Assembly: GCA_001566295.1 (NCBI GenBank)
Contig: KQ964245.1
Coordinates: 2,237,524 to 2,301,523 of the forward strand
Source: Microdochium bolleyi
Taxonomy: Eukaryota > Ascomycota > Sordariomycetes > Xylariales > Microdochiaceae
Direction of reading: 5' to 3'
DNA length: 64,000 bases
A program made the translations under genes and the position numbers. Below are positions 23,601 to 33,716 of this stretch, one piece after another; the first letter of the stretch is position 1, and every line of letters starts with the position of its first letter. The notes beneath the pieces are model-generated. The model worked only from the letters and a program-made list of their open reading frames with translations. It had not been told where the DNA came from and did not search any database.

Positions 23601-26600
23601 GTCAACAGGCAACCTTGGCTTCGAGCAGGGGCTGTGGAGATTTGAAATGTGACGGTGAAAGGGTAAGGCTCGGAAAGCAGGGGCACTCTCAGACCCTGTT
23701 GCGAACAACTGGGCAAGGTATCCATCTACGGTATCCCCCATTCTCGAATTCAGATGGTGCCTTGGCGGGAAGCCGATAAACAGTCTTCTGATACAGTGCT
23801 GAGACGGCGAGGCGCAGAGTGCTCCGTACTCCGTACAAGAGTGTGGAAATGGATCTTCACCACGCCCGCAACGGAGGAAAGCCCCTGGTCGAAACACACA
23901 TAGTTGTTTGCCCTCTGCTCTCCAAAGCACACAATCCACGCACGCACGTGAGGGCCGCGGCATGCAGGTCCCCCCTCTGCTGCTGCTTTAGCTGGGAACG
24001 GGCGATGCAGATTGCGATACCTGCAGCTCGCCAGAAAGTCAATTAGTAAGACGGGAGCACGACCGAGGCTGAGCGGAACTAATGTCTACTGACGGAGCTT
24101 GTTCCCACGCAAGCAAATACGAGGGAAAAGACTGCGCAGCGACCAGCTTCTCCACAAGAATCCCCCGTAATCAGTGGTAGATACGCAACTGCATCCGCGT
24201 CGACACGCCGGTCCAACTCAAACCGATTCCCATCGAGAATCACGCAAGAAATATCGCGACACAAGGGAACGAGGATTTTGTGGCTCGCGTGCTCACACTA
24301 ACTAGTGATGGCTCGTTCTCAGATTGAGTTTTGCAAGTGTCCAGATTTCATCCCGCTTTGCAAGTCTTGGCGTCGTCGTTCAGGGACACGGCTTTGCCCA
24401 GGGTGCCAAGGCGACCGCGGGCTCTCTCTCTCTCACTCTCTGTTCTTCTCTATGTTCTGGCGGGCTAAAGTTATCCAGGGCGGGTTTCCCATCGCGCGTT
24501 CCGTGATGATCCGCTCGGAGGGAAGGGGTAGAGTGGGCTCTTGTTTAGTTCCAAAGTCTATCCTAGGAACGTCGACTCGGGCAAACGCGCGGCGCACAGC
24601 CCACAAAGCCCCAGAAAGTGAGAAACTCTATAGTAAGGCTTAGGGTCAACGAGAACAATGGGGGGCGCCCCAACGACAATCCTTGGACCCCGAGGAAACG
24701 AGAAAGAGTCATGTTAGAGTTTCGCTCCAGGGGGGCTATCTTTTCTGGTGCATTTCACCGATCTGGCCTCGACTCTCGGGCCCTGCACGGTCGAGAAACT
24801 CGATCCCTGGTCGGAAGAAGTCGATATGCGGCGGCAGCGGCGGCGCCGCCCGGCCGGATCCGCCAGCGTGTCGGGGTAACGCAGGACTAACGGCAAGACA
24901 CAACACGATGCGAATCACGCAAAACGAGGAAAACAATGGGGAGCAGGCAGACAAAGGCACAAGCAACGCGTGAGAGCAATCATTGGGCATCGCATTGGGA
25001 GCGAAGCGCACGCCCCGGACCGGGCGACGCCGGGAAAGGTGGGAGAGAAAGGAAGGGTCTTGGTGAGAGAGTGCAGATCCCGATGTGCTGCATCGATAGC
25101 TCGGTTCCTTTGTGATGCTCGGGGAGGAAGAGCAAGCAGAGCAGCGGCGATACCGAGCCGCGTCGAGGGCTGGAGCCTCGGCATGCAACTCAAAGTCTTG
25201 ACACTTTTCCCTCACCCCTCCATGCTCGGTGGTCTTTGTGATCAGTCTCTTTTGCTCGCTCCCCCTCGCTCACTCGGGCACTTGGCCGGTTATTCGATCA
25301 GTCAGACCGAGGCGCACTGTTCATTACTGAAGCTGGCGAGGCGTGGCGTGGCGTGGCGTGGCGGCGGAGGCTGAGAAAGGTGGTGTTTTCTGATACCGGG
25401 TAAACGGGACGCCGGCGAGTGTCGCAGCCACATATGCACGCGGTTGAGCAGATCATATTTTTGGTGCGGGCTATTACTACCTTGAGGGACCTGTCGGAAA
25501 CAGAACGAGAAAAAAATGACGAAATGGAGTGATGCCAACATGGTCAAGAGTCCGACGTATATCACTCCCAGCTCTTAGGTTGTGGCAAGTTCCGTCTGGG
25601 GTTTGTCTCCAAAAACGATCCCTTTCTGCTAGCTCAGGAGGGGTTGAGACAGGGGATCGTACAGGCAAGCGAGCGAAAGATGAAATGTCAAAGTTGGGAG
25701 CGAAAAGAATAACCCGTATCATGTTGATTGTGAGTGATATGTTTAGGCGTCCTTCAGTCATTTCTTTTCATGGCGGGGAGTGTTTCCAGACACGCGATTG
25801 GTCTGAAATATTAAGATTTATTGAGGCATCAAAGAAGAAAGTTGGTGGGAAACTTTGCCCAAAAAACAAAAGCATCAGCTGAAAGTTTCTCCCATCTACC
25901 GCATCGCATACAGTCTGAATGCTCGTCAATAGAATGCTCGCATTTACCATTTCTGCGACGTGCCAAGCAATAGATCTCACAGCCTAGGACCTGTTCATCA
26001 CCGTTGCACCGGAGGCTACGCCGTCCACAGTCTGACGCAACCGCGACCGCAACCACCAGCGATGAAACCCGGAGCATTTCGCGCTTCTTGCATGTGCATA
26101 TCTGCGCCGGACTATATGTATCGTCATGTGCATCGCATCGGTTTTGCGTCGCACCAGTAGCACGGGGCTTCATTATCATCACTACTATGTATCATTATCG
26201 CCACCACCATCATCACCATCGCGGGGGACATCCGCATTGCGCAATAACCCAAAGCCCCTCTCCCAGGCAAAGAGACCTGGTAATCGGCAGCTGGTATCGA
26301 TGCAACTGCCAGAAATACAGAGATCGTCGTCGATATCTCCACAGTAGCCCTACCTATGTACAGGGCTATTCCATTATACCTGCGAACACGGAGCATGCCA
26401 GCCGGCCGGGGTCAATTCCGGTGTCAGGGAGCCAATTGCGGAAAAGGACGAGCCCGCTTCGAGACAAGACTATCACCTGCTGCATAACAAAGAGAAGGAG
26501 ACAGGAAACAGATGTCTCACCGCAACGGCGCGACCACATGCGCCCGGCATCCCGTTCCCCCACGCATGAACGACAGCCGGCCTGCCCGTCAGCAACTCAG

Positions 26601-29258
26601 CACGCAGCCGAGACCGCCTCACCGTACGGCGCGATGTTACATGGGGGGGTTTACGGAACATGCCGTGCGTGCATGGCATTGCACATAAGCATCTGCACAG
26701 ACGTGGAGTGCTACCAATATTCTATGCGTGATATCCAAACATCGTACATTTTTTTGGTTGTCCTTTCTATTATTTGGCCTACCTGAATTATAGCCTATTC
26801 TCACCACACGTTCCCAGTCCTTTCGATGGTGATCGAAGGGGGTTAGGGTACCTATTGCTTGGAGATATTGGGCATGGTTCTTTTGGCGACCAACTCTGTC
26901 GCGGTGCAGTGGCGATAGTGGTTGATCACTGATCCAAGTCTCCAAAAGGATCAGCCCACTCTGCCAGATCGTCAACTGCCTCACTCGCCAGGCTCTTCCA
27001 GGGTGAATCCCAGGACCAGAGCCTCCTCATTCTCTCGAATCAGTCCCTGTATGATCCGTGGGGTGGAGGAAACTGCCGAGGCCCAGCGACCATCGCCTGC
27101 ATGGTGTCTTGTTTTGTGCCCCGCTACAGCGGCGTAGCGGCGCCCCCAACAGCACGATGAATGCGGTGGTTTCCCCCAGTCACGCACAATGCGGCGCTGA
27201 GTGAGCGAGGGTGTTCCCTGCTCGGCAACGTCTGCGCGCAACGCGCGCAGGCACCGTTGAACCGAGGCGGGCGGCGTGTGCCCTACTATATTAGGTGCTG
27301 GGCACAGCACGCCCTGTCCCTGCTCTGTCGAACGATGTCAAATGCGAAAGAGATGCCCCGTTGCAGTTGCTTGGACCCCATTCCTAGCCATTCAAGCCAC
27401 GTGGGTTGACGATGCGAAACACGTCAAGGGGGCACGGGCCCTGACACGAGGGAAGAGAGTCGAGTAAGTCGTGTTGCATCCCCCGAGAACGGGGGCTGTG
27501 TGTCTGTGACAACCGCCACTGTCACAGGCCTGAGGAAACAGTCGCCGCCGGTATCTGTCAAACCGTTGTCAGCAATCCGTCAGGGTTCTGCCCCCGGCTC
27601 GCGTGTGTTGGGGCGAAGAGAGTAGTGCGGGGAGAGAGAGAGAGGGGGCGCTGGAACACGAACCGTCGCCAACGTCCCGGTGCCTACCTCCCTCCGGTAT
27701 CTCGGCGTTGCACGAGTCGTTCGTGATACGGAGGACGGGGCACTTCGTACACATGCCCAGCCAGCCATCCAGCCAGCCCGCCCCATCTACGCCATGTTAT
27801 TTAATCCGGCTGTCAAAACCCTGACCCTGCCCGGCCCTGTCCTTGTCCTGGCTGACTCGGCTGTCGCTCCATCGCTCGTCCCCAGTCGTGGGTTTTCTCC
27901 ACCGAACGGAATGAGCGGGAACCCAACAAGGCACATCACTCAAGCACGTGCTGGGCGGCGGCGAAAGAAGACGGCGGGGGGTCTTTATCACCATGGGGAC
28001 ACCAGGCTATGGACCAGAGCAGCGGGACTGGAGCTGATGGTGATCAGCACCACCACTTCCCATCCGAGAGGAGCGAGCCATCGAGGGTCTCGACTCTCGT
28101 ACGATGATGTGGAGAGTCACAATGCGGAGAGTACTCAGATTCAATCGACGCGCAAGCAAAGCCAGGGTTCCTTCAACCCATTGCCATTTCCGTCGTCGTT
28201 GGACGATTGTGACCGACCGACAGACTAACAACCCAATCGCCGGTGACGACTGCATACTGCCTGACGTAGAGCACGACCGGCTGCCTCCTCTTTTCGTCGT
28301 GGCGTGCGTAGGACAGACAAGGAGCTGTCAATGTGTCAAGAGCCCTCCTAGATTAGCCCCCTGGTCAACGCCACCCGTCTCACTATTTGAGATTTGCCCG
28401 AAAAGGTTCACAAGGTCCGCCAGGTCGGGGACGTATGCAGTACGATCAAGCGCGGAGGGATGGTTCCCCCTGGTACATAGTGCGCAGGTATCAGGTGCCC
28501 AGGCAAAAATGTCACATCACATCCGCGTGATCGATGACTTGATGAGGAGAAAAGACAAAATTAAAGTACACGCGTATCCAGTACGCCGAGGAGCAGGGAC
28601 AGGCAAGGAAAGGACATGGGAGCAGATGTCGTTGCCTGGGGGGCCACCAAGTGTGATACCCAAGGGCCCTTGACCAGCCGAACGAGTCAGGCGCGAGCAT
28701 CTGTCAAAAACTCAATCCTTTGGGACCCCTGGACGAATCTGCATAGTGCTGCTACTGCTCAGTGTGCCCACGTTTTCCAAAGATAAGTATCACGATTGCT
28801 GTTTTGTGAAGGGGCATGGCTTGACGTTGCATGCACGCGCCTCGGATCAGTATGGCGGCACGCAAAAAGCGGCGAGATGAGAAGGGTAAAGAGAAGTATC
28901 TCATTAACATTATGTACCTGGAGAGAGATCATGCGTCCCTGCCCAATTTCCCTTCTGTCTGTCCTGCTGTCTGGCGAGGACTAGGAGCCATGAGCCTGAC
29001 GTACTCTGCCACTATCAAGAAAAGCCCGTGAAGCCTCAAACATGTCCGTCCCAGTATCCGCGCTAAAGTGAAAGGCCAAGCTCATTGGACTCGAGTCTGC
29101 CCTGAGAAATGTCCAACTCGTTATTTCCAAGTCAACAAACGCTTGATAATGCTCTTTGTGTGCGTGTGAAGTCGGCGGCCAGCGTCTTGCGCGATGCTCG
29201 ACACATAGTATTGCTGCGTATTGCGTGACCTTTGTGCGCACAACTTGGCTGATGCAAT
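17666..29258. other. Long gene-free block upstream of the Ras exchange factor
   Basis: Roughly 11.6 kb in which I recognise no gene, RNA or transposon. Open frames exist (for example about 224 codons ending 22121 and 260 codons ending 26786), but they start at non-ATG codons or have low-complexity, non-conserved products. The sequence keeps a high-GC, mixed composition, unlike AT-rich repeat-induced-mutated islands. It contains short simple repeats (CT runs near 24421 and 19603, four GCGTG units at 25341-25360, a CAC/ATC-rich patch near 26190-26220) and an inverted GGATCGGATC-type patch at 21803-21826. Long regulatory region, untranslated leader, noncoding RNA or short orphan genes remain possible. 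Confidence 0.5.
25341..25360 (+). repeat. Four GCGTG pentamer units
   Basis: Four perfect tandem GCGTG copies followed by GCGGCGG. This is a simple repeat within the gene-free block. Confidence 0.85.
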
Positions 29259-32200
29259 CTATATCCTCCCGCCGTGGATGATCTCCCGCCCCAGAAGCTC
29301 CATTTCGCCAGACTCCGCGGTGCGGCGGCGCTCGACCACCCACCGCGTCTCGCCACTGTCTTCCTCTTTGGTGTATGATATGCTATCGGCGCTGTTCCTG
29401 TGCCGGTGACTCATCGCTGGACGATGATTGGAAGTCTGACGAGCCGGTGGCGGCGGCGGCGGCATCATGTCCCCTCCCGAGGACGAGACATAGATCGAGC
29501 TCGAGTTCGAAATGCTCGCCGTGGTCGGCACCTCGTCTGTCTCATCGTCCTCAAAGACCGGCGGGCAGGCTGATGACGGTGGCGGCGGCGAGGCGAAGGA
29601 GCCTGCGCCCAGAGACGGTGAGACAGCGGTGTTGTCGGTCTGAGGAATCACGAGAGGCGGCATGGTCATGTTGTTCGGCATGATCGGAGCAGCCAGCGTG
29701 ATTGTCGGGCTGCCCGAGCTGCTGCCGGGACCAGCCGAATCCTGACTCCACAACGAATAGGCTGAATTCTTGCGGCCTTGGGCTGGTGAGGTCAAGCCGA
29801 GGAATGAAGACGAAGGCTCTGGGCTCCAGGGGCTGCTCGCGCCGTTCCTCTCGTGAGGTGAACCCTCACGCGAGTTGAGCGACGCCTGCGACCCTCCCCA
29901 CGCCTTTGACCGCAGCCTGAGCAGCGCGGACAGCGTCATGTCGTCATCGTCGGCCATCATGGCTAGTTGCGCCAGACCAGGGCTCTGGATCGGAGCGCTG
30001 CCGATGCCTGGGGGAATGCCCAGGCTCATAATCGAGTTACGGTTAGAATACTCGGACCTCTCTGTGATCGGCGTCAAGTTCGGCTCCCTTAGGACGGCAT
30101 GGCCTGACATCGAACGCTCCAGACCGCCGCTCGGGCCAAAGAAGCCGCCGGCAGAGTACTGGTAGAGGTTCTGCTCGGTCAAGGACTTTGAGGATTTCTG
30201 CTGCTGTACGAGGTGGTGCTGCTGGGACGGTGCGGCGAAGAAGCCAAACTCCTGGCCGTACCAGCCGTCCGAGTCGTTGGCGAGGGCGCTGGCATTGGCC
30301 TCGGCGATTATAGCGTCGTCATCAAGCTCGTAGTCGTCGAGACTCGCGAAAGCGTCGTCCTCTGCCTCGTAGTCCTCAATCGAGTCGAGGATTTGATCCT
30401 CTGTAGAGTATACAGATGACGCAGCGATGGACGCATGGCGCATCAGGTCGACAGGAGACCCGGGCGATTCCCGGTCAAACTTGCCAGAGGCAGCCGCTCG
30501 GTAAGCTGCCGCGGCCAGTGCAGCTTGGTACGCCGCCAGCTGCTCTTTCTCGGCCGCCGATGCTTCAGGTCGCTGCTGGGCCTGCTCAACCGGGAGTGAG
30601 CCCTTCCCGATAGCTTCGATATCGCGAGGCTGCTCTCTAACCTCGAGGCTTACTGAGGTGTCCGCAGTCGACTGAGAAGCGACCGTCTGAGCCGAGAGCC
30701 TAGAGGTCCCCTCAGACTCTCGGTTATGGCCATCGGCAGGCCCCATGTGTCTCTGTGCCAGTGCGCTCGCAAACGCCCCTGGTATGGGTCTACCATACTG
30801 ATCAGTGTCGTCAAGATCGAATAGAGACTCGTCGAAAGCGTTCCCGTCGCCTTCCCCAGAGAAATCATCAGTCTTGAAGCATAGCTCATCGTCAGGGTCT
30901 AAGTGCCGTGCCGGAGCAGGGTCTGTGGGCATCGCCATCTTCTCATCGAAGCCGACATCCTCAAAGTGTGCTGGGCTACTGGGCTTCGAACCATGAATAC
31001 CAAGACCCATCTGCTGTGAGTTACGCAGTGGCTTGGGCACCAGTTCTTCGTCGAGGTTGCTTTTGGCTGCATTCGCGTCTAAAGCGCTGGCTGGCGGGAA
31101 AGTCGGCGTCATCCCAGCAGAGGCATACCCGATCACGTTGCCGCCAGCATCACGCGGTGTCAGAAGAGGTGCAGGCCCAAGCGGACTGGCCACCAATGAG
31201 TTTGGATCAGATCGCTGGAAAACGAAGCCGCCAAAGTTGCTCTGGTCGTTATCCGGATCCTGCTCTTCCAGGTCGAGGCCGAGGTCCTCATGATCATAGG
31301 GAAACTCGTCTTCGATGCCTCCAAAGCCGTCGTCTTCTTCGAAGTCAGCGTTGACACCAGGTATCCGTTCCTCAAAGTCGTCAACATCATCCAACATGTT
31401 ATCATAGTCGAAGTCCTCGTCGAACTCGTCGTACCGAGAATCTCTGTACCCGTTGTCCTGTACCTCGTCTTGTTTGTCCTGCTGCTTCTGCCGATGCCGC
31501 TCTTCTAGCAGTTTCTCCTCATTTGCAGACCCGACCATGTCGAAACTGAACCGCGAGGATGTGCTCTTCATGGGCTTCAGCATCGCGCTGAAGGATCGCC
31601 CCGATGCGTTGCGTGGGAGCGCACTCATCGATGGTGGTATGGAACCTCTCTTGCGTCTGGAACTAATGGTTGCTGGCTTAGATCGCATGACTGGGCTCAC
31701 GAGCGGTGGCTCGCCAGCCTGACCGTCATCTCTTAGAGCCGGGTGTACATATTGCACGTCATCCAAAGCGGCTTTGTCGTCTGTCAAGCTATAGTGCGTG
31801 ACGGGCACGTCGACCGCTGGGGAAGGCACCAGTGGAAGAGGAGACTGCGAATCAGCTGGCGAGGGCGCCACTGGTAATGGAGGCCGCGCATCAGCTGGCG
31901 ACGTCACAGCGCTGATCCCCAAAGCGTCCGTACTTGAGGCTGGATCTGGCGATAAAGCATCGCTGCTGGGGTTTGCCCTCCTCGGCCTCGGCGCGCTGAA
32001 GTCGTGTATCCTCGTGCCGCGGATCCGAGGATCGTACGCTGGCTCCTGCTTCCGCAGCTGTATCGACAAGTCCGGCACAGTCTGACTCGTCTTGCGCCGC
32101 AGAAGCAGCGTCGACATGGGATTCTTGAGAAGAAGCAAGCCTTTCTTCCCGCGCGGCTGTTCCGCAACAGGGCTGTACCCTTGCGACTGCAGACCCTGCG

Positions 32201-32819
32201 GGTCGCTGCTCGTCCGGGCGCCTGGTGGCCGCTTCCCTGTCGTCGTCCCCGGTTTGAGCATGTCGGTTGGGCTGACGAAAGACGAAGCAGCTTTGACAGG
32301 CTGGACGGGCGGCGATGGGCGGCTCGAGTAGCCGGACGAAGGGCTCACAGCGCTGCCATGGCTCGGGCTGGTGACATCTGGAGATATTTGCGCGGCGCGC
32401 AGCGAAGCTTCCTGCTCCCGGCGCAGGTTGCGGAGGGCTAGCCCTCCGATGAAGCTCGATGACGATTCGGTGTATGGCGAGGCGGGTAGCGGTTTGGGCT
32501 CGTCGCGGGTTCTGATACTGTGGTCGCTGAAGTCCATCCCCAGCCCTGAAGCGTCAGACGCAACGCGGGGGATCGGCGGGAGCGTCGGGGCCTGCTGCTG
32601 CGACGATGGGTGCGGTGGCGGAGGAGCCGGGTGGCTATATGGTCCGAATGGGACAGTCTGCGAGGCTCGCGGGTGTACATCAGGAGCCGGGACCTGGCCG
32701 TCGTCGGGGACGAGCTGCGCGGGCTGCAGGTCGCCCCACGGATTGTGGGTGTTGTCGGGCGGGATGGGCGACACGGGATTCGAGCGGTCCCGCTTGCCGA
32801 AGCGGAGGTGGGAGAGCAT
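29259..32819 (-). CDS. Conserved disordered fungal protein (kinase-less 'AGC-kinase C-terminal' annotation group)
   Basis: A single frame of 1186 residues starts at an ATG with the sequence MLSHLRFGKRDRSNPVSPIP. Most of the protein is predicted by eye to be disordered: Pro/Ser-rich at 40-200, very acidic at about 465-550 (many Asp/Glu, EFDEDFDYDNMLDDVDDFEE), and Ser/Pro-rich at 900-1130. Short blocks look conserved, especially the basic N-terminus and the extreme C-terminus (SISYTKEED, TRWVVERRRTAESGEMELLG). From memory, similar fungal proteins carry the label 'AGC-kinase C-terminal', yet no kinase motifs (GxGxxG, HRD, DFG) are present here, so it is not a kinase. A signalling or polarity scaffold is possible but unproven. 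The gene model is supported by length and the conserved ends. Confidence 0.8.
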   Translation of the reverse strand: MLSHLRFGKRDRSNPVSPIPPDNTHNPWGDLQPAQLVPDDGQVPAPDVHPRASQTVPFGPYSHPAPPPPHPSSQQQAPTLPPIPRVASDASGLGMDFSDHSIRTRDEPKPLPASPYTESSSSFIGGLALRNLRREQEASLRAAQISPDVTSPSHGSAVSPSSGYSSRPSPPVQPVKAASSFVSPTDMLKPGTTTGKRPPGARTSSDPQGLQSQGYSPVAEQPRGKKGLLLLKNPMSTLLLRRKTSQTVPDLSIQLRKQEPAYDPRIRGTRIHDFSAPRPRRANPSSDALSPDPASSTDALGISAVTSPADARPPLPVAPSPADSQSPLPLVPSPAVDVPVTHYSLTDDKAALDDVQYVHPALRDDGQAGEPPLVSPVMRSKPATISSRRKRGSIPPSMSALPRNASGRSFSAMLKPMKSTSSRFSFDMVGSANEEKLLEERHRQKQQDKQDEVQDNGYRDSRYDEFDEDFDYDNMLDDVDDFEERIPGVNADFEEDDGFGGIEDEFPYDHEDLGLDLEEQDPDNDQSNFGGFVFQRSDPNSLVASPLGPAPLLTPRDAGGNVIGYASAGMTPTFPPASALDANAAKSNLDEELVPKPLRNSQQMGLGIHGSKPSSPAHFEDVGFDEKMAMPTDPAPARHLDPDDELCFKTDDFSGEGDGNAFDESLFDLDDTDQYGRPIPGAFASALAQRHMGPADGHNRESEGTSRLSAQTVASQSTADTSVSLEVREQPRDIEAIGKGSLPVEQAQQRPEASAAEKEQLAAYQAALAAAAYRAAASGKFDRESPGSPVDLMRHASIAASSVYSTEDQILDSIEDYEAEDDAFASLDDYELDDDAIIAEANASALANDSDGWYGQEFGFFAAPSQQHHLVQQQKSSKSLTEQNLYQYSAGGFFGPSGGLERSMSGHAVLREPNLTPITERSEYSNRNSIMSLGIPPGIGSAPIQSPGLAQLAMMADDDDMTLSALLRLRSKAWGGSQASLNSREGSPHERNGASSPWSPEPSSSFLGLTSPAQGRKNSAYSLWSQDSAGPGSSSGSPTITLAAPIMPNNMTMPPLVIPQTDNTAVSPSLGAGSFASPPPPSSACPPVFEDDETDEVPTTASISNSSSIYVSSSGGDMMPPPPPPARQTSNHRPAMSHRHRNSADSISYTKEEDSGETRWVVERRRTAESGEMELLGREIIHGGRI

Positions 32820-33716
32820 CGCGACAACGGGAAGCGGAAGGGAAGAGCGCCCGGGCGCTTAAGGAACTCGCCCTGCGATGGCGGGCATCGCGCGCGACTG
32901 GACGTGGAGGGTGTGCGCAATCCCAAATCCTGGCCCGTGGGCCTGGTTGCGAAGGCGTGCTGGAGGCTGCGTCTTGCGATTCGAGACGGAAAGTTTGGGG
33001 TGCGGCTTGTGTTGAGGAGGCAAGTCGTTCCGTGGGCTGAATGTCGTTGCGCGGCGGGGTTGAAGCGTGATTGCTGCAAGAGCTGTTGCGGGTTGCGTAA
33101 TGTCGTGTTGATTGCAAAACCAGGAAAATCAAAACAATGCCCATGCGGAAGCTGCGTGCGTGTCAGGATTATATTAGACCCCGACTATGATTGATGACAG
33201 GGCACACAGCCGCGTTGGAGGCTTCGGTTCGGGCCTCGAATCACGAATCAATTACCTACGGCAACACGAGTAGGTCTGTGACAGGTGCCCCCACCTAACT
33301 AGGACTTCGTTGGAGCCATTTATAGCGACAAATCCAGTCCCTTTTAGGCCACAAAGGTCGACTGTGCGATGGTTGCATCCCAGTGTCCCACGTTGTCTTA
33401 TCCTCCAAGACACATGGCAGTCGCTGGCATGTACCCACGGAGTCACAACGGTGGTCCCCGTGACTTTTATTAGGTATGCATTAGCAATCACAAGTATGCA
33501 GCGCGTTTGGGACATTGCACCAACGGCCGTTTATGGCACAGATGACAAAAATGTTAACATTTCGAGAAGCATTGCGATCGAATGCTGGTTGGCTCCTTGC
33601 ACTCTGGGGTATATCTCTGCATAACAAAAACGCCAAAAACTTCTTACAACCACGAACAAGACGTTGACTCCTGCTCTCGTTTCACCGGTCATCTTCTGAC
33701 AGCCTGTGTGCATCAC
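32820..33716. other. Intergenic region between two minus-strand genes
   Basis: It holds the promoter of the disordered-protein gene and the 3' flank of the JmjC gene. The left part (32820-33080) is GC-rich; the right part is more AT-rich with short T/A runs. The open frames up to 213 codons here overlap the start of the neighbouring gene and look like shadows. Confidence 0.55.

Noticed and set aside
26004..26786. 260-codon plus-strand ORF
   Set aside because: Starts at TTG and is full of His/Arg/Thr low-complexity sequence arising from simple repeats.
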